From: Desulfurivibrio sp.
Lineage (GTDB): Bacteria > Desulfobacterota > Desulfobulbia > Desulfobulbales > Desulfurivibrionaceae
DNA: 35,029 nt
Direction: 5' to 3'
NCBI GenBank assembly: GCA_013791995.1
Contig: VMSS01000075.1
Coordinates: forward strand, 1 to 35,029
Positions 17,786 to 27,437 of the stretch are shown here, in pieces. A program made the translations under genes and the position numbers. Each line of letters opens with the position of its first letter. Positions within the stretch are counted from its first letter, which is position 1. The notes under the pieces were generated by a model. That model was not told the origin of the DNA. It searched no databases and worked only from the letters and a program-made list of their open reading frames with translations.

Positions 17786-20700
17786 CTACTGCTTTTTCCC
17801 CGGTTCAGGAGTTGCTTCGGGCAAAATCGGGGAAAGGACATGAAAGGGCAGGAGCAATGTTCTTTTGACGATGTTCAACAATCCCTCCCCCACCGCGCTT
17901 GGTGGCAGGAGAGTAACTTGGGGATCGCTGGCCTTGCCGGTAACCCCAACTGGAAAGGTGACAAGGGTGGCTGTTTCCCCGCCGATGACCCTACCCACCA
18001 GCGGCACCTTGCTGACAATGGCGTCAAGGGTTTTGAAAGGCGAGATCATGACCACCACGTCCAGATCAAAGGTGCTGAGATTCATCTTGCCTTTGGCAAA
18101 AAGATTTAGCCCTTCACCGCGGATCACTGCTTCGTCGATGATCAGTTCGTTTTCCTTCACATAGGCTTTAAACAGAAGATTCGTGTAGGGAAACCCCTTG
18201 GAAGAGGTAGCCTCGCCATTTCCAACCGGGACCCCGCTGAAAAGATCCGTAATATTGACAACGCTGAAAATTTTCGAAAGAAGCTTCATTCGCAGAATCC
18301 GCCCCTGGTGGGAATCAATCTGTAAATATCCCTCTTTCCAGTTGTCCAGCACCCCATCCAACCGGCCATCTAACAAAAATTCCCCTTCAATGATATCCTG
18401 CGGATAGCCAAGACAAGGCAGAACGGTTTCAAATCTGGGCGGAGTGGGACAAGCAGTAGCCAGGGCAAAATGGGTCTGGCCAAGTTCGGGCGTGGAAAAC
18501 CATTCGCCGGTAGTGTTCAGACAGCAGATGCTGCCATTGGTTATAAGCGCGGAAAATCTCCACTGGGGATGAATCCTGATTTCTCCCTGCAGCGGCTGCC
18601 AAACCAGGGTGGAAGGGACGATTCCTTCTGGTTTCTCGCCGGAAGTGAACTCATCCACATCAAAGACCACGGTGCCGGTAACATTCCAGGGAGATGTCCG
18701 TGGGGTTTCACCGGAAGCAGATGGAGCGTTGCTCTTCTCTCGGAGGCGCTTCAGGGTATCCTGAAAATCAAGCAGTGTCTTTTTGGAAAGAGCCGGTGAG
18801 GTTACATCCAGCTTCAAGGCAAGCCCGTTGGCAACCCGGGAGACCAAGCCGCTGACCACAGCGGATTCCTTGTCGTTAAAAGCGCAGGCCAACCGTTTCA
18901 CCTTGAGTTCCTTGCCTATTCCTGCAAGTCGAAGCTCCTGAATATCGACAAAATGCTCAGCCTCTTCGTCAAGAAACCAACGCATATTTTGGGCCTCAAT
19001 CTGCCCCGTAAAGGCAACTTTGTTTGGATCCTGAGGCAGATAGAGCTGAAAATCCCCGGTTATTCTACCTTGCAGCAAATTTTTCCGATCGAGCAACTGA
19101 TCAACGGTTTTCTTGGACAACTCTCCCTTCCAGGAAAAAAGAAAGTTTTCCTGGGTAGTGTCCAGAAAATCCAGCTTGATAGAGGCATCCTCCTTTCCAT
19201 TGTAAATACGGGTCGCCATTTTAAGAGGTTTTCCCTTGCTCAATTCAAGGGAAAAATCGGCTCGGGGAGGGGTGAATAGTACAGCCTCCGAGCGGATCAA
19301 GCCCTTGATAGCAGTTTTTTCCTCCTGCAGGTCGATCTGCAAGGACTCCAACTGAAAAGGAAGACGGGGAAAAAGGGCGGGGGAAATAAGATGTTTCCCC
19401 TTAAGCCATTGTCCCAAACCATGTCCCACCTTTCCTTTCAGGGAAATTTTTCCGCGCAACGCGGAGAAAGTCTGGTGGGCAAGGGAAGCGCTCACGGTGA
19501 ACGAGTCGCCAAAAATGGATCCTGTGGCCTCGGAAACCGTAATCTCCTTGTTCGACACATGCCCCTTTCCCTGTTTTATCCGGATAGGTTCCGGGAAAAG
19601 GGGTGTCTCAACACCGAGATTGTGCGCAATAAAATCAGCGTTCGCTTTCCACTGTTTCGGCTCAGACGCCTTCCCTGAAATTGTCGTATTTATCAGCTCA
19701 ATCCTGCCATCCGCCCTGGTGATATTTTCGTGCAGAGCCCCGCTTATTTCCTTAAAATAGGCGAGGTTTTCCTTTTCAAGCTCTTTAACGGCCAGTACTG
19801 CGTCCAGCTGCGTCACATCGAGAAAAATATCATTCGGCCAACGCACCTGTCCGGCTGTTTTTTTCACCACATGGGGGCCATATGTTCCCCGTACGTTCTT
19901 CCATTGCAGCAAGGGCGGGGCAATTGTCATCCCCCCGCCATCGACAACGAAATCAAAAGCCATCGGCGCATAGCGCCCCTTGCCCTGCATGGAGGCAACT
20001 TCAAGATCTACCTTGAAATCTTTCAGGTGATCACCAAGACGAAGATGGCCGGTCGCTCGACCCGAGACATCATTGAACTGAACCAGTTCGTCCAGAAACG
20101 GCTGGTATGCGACGATTCGTTGCAGAACTCCCGGGAGTTCCGCCAGATCGGCATCCAGATCAACATCAAGCTTGAAAGTGAAATCATCGTCCGGCAGACC
20201 CAGAATCAGGTGCCCATTCTTGCCCCTGCTGTTGCCCATCTGCGCCTGTTCGCCATCCACAATGAGCAGGCCGTCTTCGATCCGAATCTTTCCTTTGGTG
20301 TTAGTCAGAACCAGACCACCCTCTGGAATCTTGATGGTGGCGTCAATCTCCTCGGCGGTGACATGCATGTTGCGCACGTACTCAAAATCAGCCGTCGTCC
20401 CTTTAAAACTGTAGCTGGCCTTGCCGACCGTGCCGGCCTGGACAATTTCCCCTATCTCTTTAACAATCTCGTTCTCCCCCCACATTGCGAGGACAGCTGC
20501 GCGAATCCTGGTCATATCAAGATCCTCGCCCTTGAGATCGATCTGCCACAGGGGCGCGGAGCCTGTTTCTCCATTTCCGGAACGCCGAACCGTACCGGAG
20601 ATCTTCAACCCCGGGTCGCGCATTTCAAATTCATTGAGCGTCAGCAGCAGGTCTTCCCCGTTTTTGGCAAAAGCAAGATCGAAAACCCCGCAGTTCAGCA

Positions 20701-21514
20701 GAATTTTTTTATCTTTGGGAAACGCCAGTAAACAAGGGGAATCACCCACGATTTTGCCGCTGATTGTCTCAACACCTTTCCCTTCGATGGTACCGGTTAG
20801 ATTGAGCGGGGAATCGGCAGGCACCAGTTTTCCTTGGGCGAAGGAATGGAAAACTTTATGCAAATTGAAATTTCGACAGGAAAATTGTACGCGGTAGGAT
20901 TCATCTTCGCGAAGATATTTTCCCGATACGGCAAGCAGCTCTCCATCCGTGGGTTTGCCGGAAAGCTCGAATGTGATGGCAGCAAGACTTATCGCCACGC
21001 TGCCGTTCATGGATTTCATCGAAAAATCCTTGCTGTGCAGCAAAGGCAATTGGGTATTGGGGGCAACCTCTAATGCACCGTTGCGGATCACAACCTTCAG
21101 GCCGGCAAGTTCCGGATCCGGAGGCTCGGACAACAACGTCGGAAACCGTTCCACCCTGACCTTCGGACTAAGCAACAGAACCTTGCCGATTCGGATCTGG
21201 CCACGGATCAAGGACCACCAATCAGGGTACACCTTTATTTCCGGGGCGAAGAGGGCGGTATCCTCGCTGGTAAAACGGGTGTCGCGCAGATTCATATGGG
21301 GCAGGGGCAGCCATACCCATTCCAGGCGCTCGGTTTGCAGAGTTCCCACCATTCTGGCATTTACCTGGTCACTTATCCGCTCCTTGAGCGCGTCAAGATC
21401 AATAAAATGCGGAAGCAACAAGACCGGGCCGACAACCCCTAACAGCACAATAACAACAAAGGAAAGAATGACCTTGGTTCTGAGGCGCAGGCTGGAAATT
21501 CGTGGCAGATTCAT
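17786..21514 (-). CDS. AsmA-like / DUF3971-type large envelope protein
   Basis: 1242 aa, single N-terminal TM helix (VILSFVVIVLLGVVGPVLLLPHFIDLDALKERI), long repetitive beta-rich body, C-terminal AsmA-like region (KGFPYTNLLFKAYVKENELIIDEAVIRGEGLNLFAKGKMNLSTFDLDVVVMISPF). Confidence 0.8.
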   Translation of the reverse strand: MNLPRISSLRLRTKVILSFVVIVLLGVVGPVLLLPHFIDLDALKERISDQVNARMVGTLQTERLEWVWLPLPHMNLRDTRFTSEDTALFAPEIKVYPDWWSLIRGQIRIGKVLLLSPKVRVERFPTLLSEPPDPELAGLKVVIRNGALEVAPNTQLPLLHSKDFSMKSMNGSVAISLAAITFELSGKPTDGELLAVSGKYLREDESYRVQFSCRNFNLHKVFHSFAQGKLVPADSPLNLTGTIEGKGVETISGKIVGDSPCLLAFPKDKKILLNCGVFDLAFAKNGEDLLLTLNEFEMRDPGLKISGTVRRSGNGETGSAPLWQIDLKGEDLDMTRIRAAVLAMWGENEIVKEIGEIVQAGTVGKASYSFKGTTADFEYVRNMHVTAEEIDATIKIPEGGLVLTNTKGKIRIEDGLLIVDGEQAQMGNSRGKNGHLILGLPDDDFTFKLDVDLDADLAELPGVLQRIVAYQPFLDELVQFNDVSGRATGHLRLGDHLKDFKVDLEVASMQGKGRYAPMAFDFVVDGGGMTIAPPLLQWKNVRGTYGPHVVKKTAGQVRWPNDIFLDVTQLDAVLAVKELEKENLAYFKEISGALHENITRADGRIELINTTISGKASEPKQWKANADFIAHNLGVETPLFPEPIRIKQGKGHVSNKEITVSEATGSIFGDSFTVSASLAHQTFSALRGKISLKGKVGHGLGQWLKGKHLISPALFPRLPFQLESLQIDLQEEKTAIKGLIRSEAVLFTPPRADFSLELSKGKPLKMATRIYNGKEDASIKLDFLDTTQENFLFSWKGELSKKTVDQLLDRKNLLQGRITGDFQLYLPQDPNKVAFTGQIEAQNMRWFLDEEAEHFVDIQELRLAGIGKELKVKRLACAFNDKESAVVSGLVSRVANGLALKLDVTSPALSKKTLLDFQDTLKRLREKSNAPSASGETPRTSPWNVTGTVVFDVDEFTSGEKPEGIVPSTLVWQPLQGEIRIHPQWRFSALITNGSICCLNTTGEWFSTPELGQTHFALATACPTPPRFETVLPCLGYPQDIIEGEFLLDGRLDGVLDNWKEGYLQIDSHQGRILRMKLLSKIFSVVNITDLFSGVPVGNGEATSSKGFPYTNLLFKAYVKENELIIDEAVIRGEGLNLFAKGKMNLSTFDLDVVVMISPFKTLDAIVSKVPLVGRVIGGETATLVTFPVGVTGKASDPQVTLLPPSAVGEGLLNIVKRTLLLPFHVLSPILPEATPEPGKKQ

Positions 21515-21807
21515 ATAGTATCGAAGTATGGGCCGCTGACGGCCGGTATGTGGCTGGGAAGGGGGTGCGAACCGGAATGAAAATCATGCATGCCGGTTCG
21601 CCACAATATCAGGTGGAATAGTAGCATAACTTGTCAGCCCTATAAATTGATTTCCTCTGCTTTGCCAAACTATATTCAAGAAAGGGCTTCTTGGCGTTGT
21701 TACAGGGAATCAGCAAGAGGCAACAGGGTTTTCGGCAGATTTACCTTGTCAGTTCATGCGCAATGGCGTAATTTCTCTGAAAATTCAAGCACAGGCAGAC
21801 ACGATAT

Positions 21808-22776
21808 ATGACACAGTTACGCATCGGAGTTATCGGGGTAGGGTATCTCGGCAAGTTTCACGCCCAGAAGTACATGGCCATGCCGGGGGTGGATCTGGTT
21901 GGAGTGGCGGATGTAAACCCGGCCTACGCCGCAGCTGTCGCCGGAACCTGCAACACCAAAGCTTTTGCCGATTACCGAGATCTGCTCAAGCAGGTCGATG
22001 CAGTGAGTGTGGTGGTGCCCACCAGTCTGCACCACGAAGTTGCCACTGCCTGTTTGCTGGCCGGTGTGGATGTTATGCTGGAAAAGCCCATGACCACCAC
22101 CCTGGCCGAGGCTGATGCGCTTATCGCCCTGGCAGATGACAAGCAGCGAATCCTGCAGGTCGGCCATATCGAGCGATACAATCCGGCGGTACTGGCCATG
22201 GCCGAGCACCTCACCCAGCCGATCTTTATCGAATCCCACCGAATCCATGTCTTTAAGCAACGGGGACTTGATGTCGACGTGGTGCTCGACCTGATGATCC
22301 ACGATATCGACATCGTTTTAAGCCTTGTCAAATCACCCATAGCCTCCATGCATCCGGTGGGAATGCCGGTTTTCACCCAGACCACGGATATTGCCAATGT
22401 CCGGTTGATCTTTGAAAACGGCTGCACCGCCAACCTCACCGTGAGCCGCGTTTCCCGGGAAAATATCCGGCGGCTCCGCGTTTTTCAGCCGCATTCTTTC
22501 GTGGCGGTTGATTACGGCAAGAAAGAGATCACCGTGATTCGCCCCGGCAAAGAATTGGACGCAAACGGCATGCCCCAGGAAGAAGTTATTACTTCCTGTT
22601 ACCTGCATGAAGACGCCCTGGAGATGGAGTTGTTGGACTTTGCCAAGAATGTCCGCAACCGGACCCAGCCCATGGTTTCCGGCAGAGAAGGACGACTGGC
22701 CCTGGCGGTAGCCCAAGAGATCATGGCCCGAATCAAGGAACATGCCGACACCCATCGTCAGCTGTTCAACGGCTGA
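21808..22776 (+). CDS. Gfo/Idh/MocA-family NAD(P)-dependent oxidoreductase
   Basis: RIGVIGVGYLGKFHAQKYMAMPGVDLVGVADVNPAYA Rossmann start; MLEKPMTTTLAEADAL EKP motif. Confidence 0.92.
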   Translation: MTQLRIGVIGVGYLGKFHAQKYMAMPGVDLVGVADVNPAYAAAVAGTCNTKAFADYRDLLKQVDAVSVVVPTSLHHEVATACLLAGVDVMLEKPMTTTLAEADALIALADDKQRILQVGHIERYNPAVLAMAEHLTQPIFIESHRIHVFKQRGLDVDVVLDLMIHDIDIVLSLVKSPIASMHPVGMPVFTQTTDIANVRLIFENGCTANLTVSRVSRENIRRLRVFQPHSFVAVDYGKKEITVIRPGKELDANGMPQEEVITSCYLHEDALEMELLDFAKNVRNRTQPMVSGREGRLALAVAQEIMARIKEHADTHRQLFNG

Positions 22777-22788
22777 GCACGGTAAACC

Positions 22789-23946
22789 ATGCCGGATATC
22801 AGCAGTCCCCGGATTATGATTGTAGCCGGCGAAGCCTCAGGCGACATGCACGGCGCCCGGCTCATCGCCGCCCTCAAGGAGCAGGCTCCCGAGGCGCAGG
22901 TCTGCGGTATCGGCGGGCCTGAACTGACACGCCAGGGGGTGGAGATTCTCTACGACTCCTCCCAACTGGCAGTAGTCGGCATCGTCGAAGTTATCAGCCA
23001 TCTCAGTTTTATCCGTGAAGCCTTACGCATCCTCGAAAATCGCCTCAAAGAACAGCAGCCCGATCTGTTGATCCTCATCGACTATCCCGACTTCAATCTG
23101 ATCATGGCCAAAAAAGCCAAACGGCTCGGCATCCCTGTTTTTTACTACATCAGCCCCCAGGTATGGGCTTGGCGTAGCGGCCGGGTAAAGACCATCAAGA
23201 AGCTGGTGGATCGCATGGCCGTGATACTCCCCTTTGAGCAGGAATTTTACCGCAAACGCGGGATGACGGTTGATTTTGTCGGCCACCCCCTGATGGATTC
23301 GGTACGCACAACCCGGACACGGGAGGATTTCCTGCAAAGTCTTGGCATCGCCCCGGAAAGCACGGTCATCGGTATCCTGCCCGGCAGCCGAAAACGCGAG
23401 ATCGCCGGAATGCTCCCGATTTTTCTGGAGGCTGCAAAGTGCATGCAGGACCAGCTTGTCAAACCGGTCTTTCTCCTGCCCCTGGCTCCCACTTTGTGCG
23501 AGGATGATCTCCTGGCCAACGGTCTGGCAGAATCCGGGGTCGAGGTAAAGGTGATCCGGGAGAACCGCTATGATCTCATGGGTGCCTGCGGGGCGGTGAT
23601 GGCTGCCTCGGGCACGGTTTCTCTCGAATTGGCGATCCTGGATGTGCCCATGGTTATCTCCTACCGGGTTTCGCCGCTCACCTATTTTTTAGGACGACGC
23701 CTGATCAAGGTTCAATACGCCTCCCTGGTCAATCTGGTGGCCGGACGGGAAGTGGTGCCGGAGTTACTGCAGAACGAGGCTCTTCCGGAAAAAATCGCCA
23801 GTGCCACCGTTCGCCTTATTGCAAACCAGGCGGAACGAACCAAGCACCTTAACGGTTTGGCGGAAGTTCGGAAAAAGTTGGGTGGGGCAGGGGCCTCGGC
23901 CAAAGCGGCAAAGCTGGCCCTTGCAACGATCAGGAAAAATAAATAG
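22789..23946 (+). CDS. lpxB: Lipid-A-disaccharide synthase
   Basis: MIVAGEASGDMHGARLIAAL, LIDYPDFNLIMAKKAKRLGIPVFYYISPQVWAWRSGRVKTIKKLVDRMAVILPFE, GILPGSRKREI, AASGTVSLELAILDVPMVISYRVSPLTYFLGRRLIKV. Confidence 0.96.
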   Translation: MPDISSPRIMIVAGEASGDMHGARLIAALKEQAPEAQVCGIGGPELTRQGVEILYDSSQLAVVGIVEVISHLSFIREALRILENRLKEQQPDLLILIDYPDFNLIMAKKAKRLGIPVFYYISPQVWAWRSGRVKTIKKLVDRMAVILPFEQEFYRKRGMTVDFVGHPLMDSVRTTRTREDFLQSLGIAPESTVIGILPGSRKREIAGMLPIFLEAAKCMQDQLVKPVFLLPLAPTLCEDDLLANGLAESGVEVKVIRENRYDLMGACGAVMAASGTVSLELAILDVPMVISYRVSPLTYFLGRRLIKVQYASLVNLVAGREVVPELLQNEALPEKIASATVRLIANQAERTKHLNGLAEVRKKLGGAGASAKAAKLALATIRKNK

Positions 23947-23983
23947 TAAGAAATGAAAAAATAGGGGATGGCCAGGGTAGGCT

Positions 23984-24454
23984 TTATCCTTGGGCAACCT
24001 GCCTGATCGCCTCGTAGAGCACGATGCCTGCGGCCATGCCTAGATTGATGCTGCGGATGTTGGGATTGCTCATGGGGATGGTGGCGCAACGATCCCGGTA
24101 CAGGGTGATAATCTCCTCGGGCAACCCTTTGGTCTCGCGGCCGAAAATCAAATAATCACCAGGCTGGTAGCACACCTCGGTATACGCTCGCTCCACCTTG
24201 GTGGTGAAAAAGTGCAACTGCAGCTCGTCCTGGGCTGCGAGAAACGCATCAAAACTGTCCCAGTAGCGGATATCGACAAACTTCCAGTAGTCGAGCCCGG
24301 CCCGTTTCAGATGCTTATCATCGGTGGAAAAGCCCAAGGGCCGGACCAGATGCAGAACAGTGTCCGTGGCGCCGCACAATCGGGCTATACTCCCTGTATT
24401 CGGGGGGATCTCCGGCTCGACCAGGACGATATGGAAAGGGGGAGACAAAGGCAA
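23984..24454 (-). CDS. trmL: tRNA (cytidine(34)-2'-O)-methyltransferase
   Basis: HIVLVEPEIPPNTGSIARLCGATDTVLHLVRPLGFS, DYLIFGRETKGLPEEI, IPMSNPNIRSINLGMAAGIVLYEA (SPOUT knot). Confidence 0.93.
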   Translation of the reverse strand: MPLSPPFHIVLVEPEIPPNTGSIARLCGATDTVLHLVRPLGFSTDDKHLKRAGLDYWKFVDIRYWDSFDAFLAAQDELQLHFFTTKVERAYTEVCYQPGDYLIFGRETKGLPEEIITLYRDRCATIPMSNPNIRSINLGMAAGIVLYEAIRQVAQG

Positions 24455-24458
24455 GGAC

Positions 24459-25895
24459 TTAGAGCATGGAGATCGGGTTGTTCCGGGTCACCACCACGTT
24501 TTTCACCAGAATAATCTTGGGATCATCAAGACTTCTCGCCAACTGGGTAAGCGACTGAAACTCCTGACGAAACTGGACCAACTGGGTTCCGGTCAACTGG
24601 GAACGCGGCCGAAACTTGACATTGAAGGGGTTTGCAAACACACCGTTCTGCGCCATCCGGTAATCAAGATGCGGTCCGGTGGAGATACCGGTGGAACCGA
24701 CATAGCCAATGATCTGCTTTTGATAGACCTTGGCTCCGGCCTTAATATTACTGGCGAATCTGGAAAGGTGCCCATAGTAGGTCTTGTAGCCGCCGCCATG
24801 ATCAAGAATGATCTGCTTGCCATAGCCGCCCCTCCAACCGGCAAAATTCACCCTGCCATCGGAAGTGGCCATGATCGGGGTGCCTGTGGGAGCGGCAAGA
24901 TCAACGCCCAGATGGGGGCGAACGATGTTCAAAACAGGATGGTAACGATTATAAGTGAAACCTGATGAGACTCTGGCCATGGGCACTGGAGAGCGGATGA
25001 ATGATTCGCCGAGTTCGTAGCCTTTTTGATCGAAATACGCGGTCCCCCCATTGTCTCGACCAAAATAAAAAGCTTCAAGCTGCCCGACTTCTTTGCTGTC
25101 GTAGCGTGCCACCAAGATCTTGCCATAACCGACAAACTGGTTGTTCTTGTAGTATTTTTCAAAAACCAGCTCAAAGGTGTCGCCAAATCGGGTTTCGGTG
25201 TTGAAATCGATTTTTGAAGCAAAGATATCGGCAAAACTATAAATGAGCTTGGGATCTTCGCGAAAGGCCGAAAGCGCAGCAAAAAGCGAAGACTCAACCT
25301 TGCCCTGCAATTTGACGGTGCGGCAATCAAGGGCAACATCAAGTTTCTTGGCCCTGTAAGCCCCCTCGGCAGTGCGTTCTATGGCATGGATATCAAGAGG
25401 ACCTGATTCGTAGAGGCATTTGACCAACCCCCCATCGTCATCAAGAGTGAGGGTGTACCGGTCGTTTGGTTTCATATCCCGAAAATTCACCACGCCGTCA
25501 AAGGCGGAGATCACCGACTGCCGCACCTCTTCTTCAACCCCATTGGAACGGAAGGAAGAAGTCAGCGAATCTCCAGGACGGATCTCCCCGACAATCTCCC
25601 GCACGTTGGGCAAGAACTCCTCTGTTTCGACGGATGTGTACGAACTGACCCCAGGTGCGTCCGGAATGGGGTTGCCATCCACGGCATAGAGAAAAAAGGC
25701 AACAACCAGCGCGATGGAAACGCCGATGGTGAGAAAATGCGAGGTGTTCAAGAAAAAAACCAGATGCCTTTTCGTGTGGTTATGGAAGCGGGAAACTCCA
25801 CGGGAAAGGGCCGTGAGGCACGGCGGGCATAATCGGGAAAGGACAGCTTTGCACGTTTTGCGAAAAACGGTGGATATGTTGATTTCTTTTGCCAT
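24459..25895 (-). CDS. M23-family peptidoglycan endopeptidase (MepM-like)
   Basis: N-terminal TM; C-terminal LytM core RPHLGVDLAAPTGTPIMATSDGRVNFAGWRGGYGKQIILDHGGGYKTYYGHLSRF (HxxxD and HxH). Confidence 0.92.
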   Translation of the reverse strand: MAKEINISTVFRKTCKAVLSRLCPPCLTALSRGVSRFHNHTKRHLVFFLNTSHFLTIGVSIALVVAFFLYAVDGNPIPDAPGVSSYTSVETEEFLPNVREIVGEIRPGDSLTSSFRSNGVEEEVRQSVISAFDGVVNFRDMKPNDRYTLTLDDDGGLVKCLYESGPLDIHAIERTAEGAYRAKKLDVALDCRTVKLQGKVESSLFAALSAFREDPKLIYSFADIFASKIDFNTETRFGDTFELVFEKYYKNNQFVGYGKILVARYDSKEVGQLEAFYFGRDNGGTAYFDQKGYELGESFIRSPVPMARVSSGFTYNRYHPVLNIVRPHLGVDLAAPTGTPIMATSDGRVNFAGWRGGYGKQIILDHGGGYKTYYGHLSRFASNIKAGAKVYQKQIIGYVGSTGISTGPHLDYRMAQNGVFANPFNVKFRPRSQLTGTQLVQFRQEFQSLTQLARSLDDPKIILVKNVVVTRNNPISML

Positions 25896-26046
25896 TCAAA
25901 ACTCTATTTTATGAAGATTTATGCGGACACTCACGCATCCATCTGGGTAGCACACTGGATAAACATCTATTATGTAGCAAAATCGGGCAGGTATTACAAG
26001 TTTCTTTTGCATTTTTTCTATAATTAATGATTCATCACAATCAAGA

Positions 26047-26091
26047 ATGAAAATAACGTCCAAACAATTTGTTCGGTTGAAAAAAAAATAA
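26047..26091 (+). promoter_or_regulatory. Possible lysine-rich leader peptide ORF (MKITSKQFVRLKKK) upstream of lysC
   Basis: 14-codon ATG ORF with 5 Lys codons, ending AAA AAA AAA TAA 31 nt before a terminator-like hairpin. No strong Shine-Dalgarno seen. Confidence 0.3.
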
Positions 26092-26122
26092 AATTGATGC
26101 ACACTGCAAATTCGGGATTTTT

Positions 26123-26157
26123 CCGGCCCCAATACGTGCGGGGCCGGATATTTTTTT
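26123..26157 (+). terminator. Terminator/attenuator-like hairpin in the lysC 5' region
   Basis: CCGGCCCC-AATACGTGC-GGGGCCGG followed by ATATTTTTTT; 8 bp perfect GC stem. Confidence 0.7.
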
Positions 26158-26164
26158 AGACCCT

Positions 26165-26183
26165 CGCCTGACGGCGGTTTTTT
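26165..26183 (+). terminator. Second short terminator-like hairpin in the lysC 5' region
   Basis: CGCC-TGAC-GGCG-G-TTTTTT; 4 bp stem followed by a T tract. Confidence 0.4.
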
Positions 26184-26213
26184 AACATTTTATCTCAGGA
26201 GCAGCAGGCAGCA

Positions 26214-27434
26214 ATGGCGTTAATAGTGCAGAAATTCGGCGGGACCTCAGTGGCTAACCCGCAAAAAATCAAAGCGGTGGCCGAACGGGTCATGGGCTAC
26301 AGCCGCAAGGGACACAGGGTGGTTGTCGTCCTCTCGGCCATGGCCGGCGAAACCAATCGTTTCGTCGATCTGGCCAACCAGATGCAGGCCATTCCCGACC
26401 CCCGTGAAATGGACATGCTCCTGGCCACCGGCGAACAGGCGACCATCGCCCTGTTCGCCATGGCGGTTAAGGACGCCGGGCTTAACGCGATTTCGCTTCT
26501 TGGCGATCAGGTAAAGATCACCACCGACCGGATGCATACCAAGGCCAGGATACAGACAATCGACTCGGATCTGATCAACCGCCACCTTGACGCCGGAAAA
26601 ATTGTGGTAGTGGCCGGTTTTCAGGGAGTCACCGAAGATGGCGATATCACCACTCTGGGAAGAGGCGGCTCCGACACCACGGCCGTTGCCTTGGCTGCCG
26701 CCCTGAAAGCCGATGAGTGCGAGATTTACACGGATGTGGAAGGGGTGTACACCACCGACCCCAACATCTGCTCCACCGCCAGAAAAATAGATCGTATTTC
26801 CTACGACGAAATGCTTGAAATGGCCAGTCTCGGCGCCAAGGTATTGGACATCCGCTCGGTCGGTTTTGCCAAACGTTACAAAGTACCTGTCCATGTTCGT
26901 TCCACTTTCACGGAAGCCGAAGGAACCTGGGTAGTAGAGGAGGATAAAGAAATGGAATCGAATCCGGTATCCGGAGTTACCTGCACCAAGAATGAAGCAC
27001 GCATCACCATCGCCAAGGTTCCCGACGTACCCGGCACCGCCTCGAAGATCTTCAATCCGATCACCAGCGAAGGCATAGTGGTGGACATGATCATCCAGAA
27101 TACTCGTGACGGCGCCCTCACCGACATGACCTTCACCGTGCCCCGCACCGATTATAAAAAAACCATGCAGATCATGGATCGGATCGTGGCCGAGATCGGG
27201 GCCGAAGGTGTGACCGGCGCCGAAAACATCGCCAAGGTTTCCATTGTCGGGCTAGGCATGCGCAACCATGCAGGCATTGCCTCCACCATGTTCAAGGTAC
27301 TGGCCCAGGAAGGGATTAATATCCTGATGATCAGCACTTCGGAGATCAAGGTCTCCTGTGTCATAGAGGAAAAATACACCGAACTTGCGGTTCGGGCCCT
27401 GCATGACGCCTTCGGGCTTGGAAAAGGCAACTAA
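26214..27434 (+). CDS. lysC: Aspartate kinase
   Basis: [64 protein letters not shown]-terminal ACT repeats. Confidence 0.97.
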   Translation: MALIVQKFGGTSVANPQKIKAVAERVMGYSRKGHRVVVVLSAMAGETNRFVDLANQMQAIPDPREMDMLLATGEQATIALFAMAVKDAGLNAISLLGDQVKITTDRMHTKARIQTIDSDLINRHLDAGKIVVVAGFQGVTEDGDITTLGRGGSDTTAVALAAALKADECEIYTDVEGVYTTDPNICSTARKIDRISYDEMLEMASLGAKVLDIRSVGFAKRYKVPVHVRSTFTEAEGTWVVEEDKEMESNPVSGVTCTKNEARITIAKVPDVPGTASKIFNPITSEGIVVDMIIQNTRDGALTDMTFTVPRTDYKKTMQIMDRIVAEIGAEGVTGAENIAKVSIVGLGMRNHAGIASTMFKVLAQEGINILMISTSEIKVSCVIEEKYTELAVRALHDAFGLGKGN

Positions 27435-27437
27435 AAC

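Noticed and set aside
19730-20731. 333 aa plus-strand ORF inside the AsmA-like gene
   Set aside because: Antisense shadow of a long coherent coding frame.
25900-26213. Lysine (L-box) riboswitch upstream of lysC
   Set aside because: I could not recognise the conserved L-box core or multi-helix junction; only terminator-like hairpins are evident. An Infernal search would settle this.
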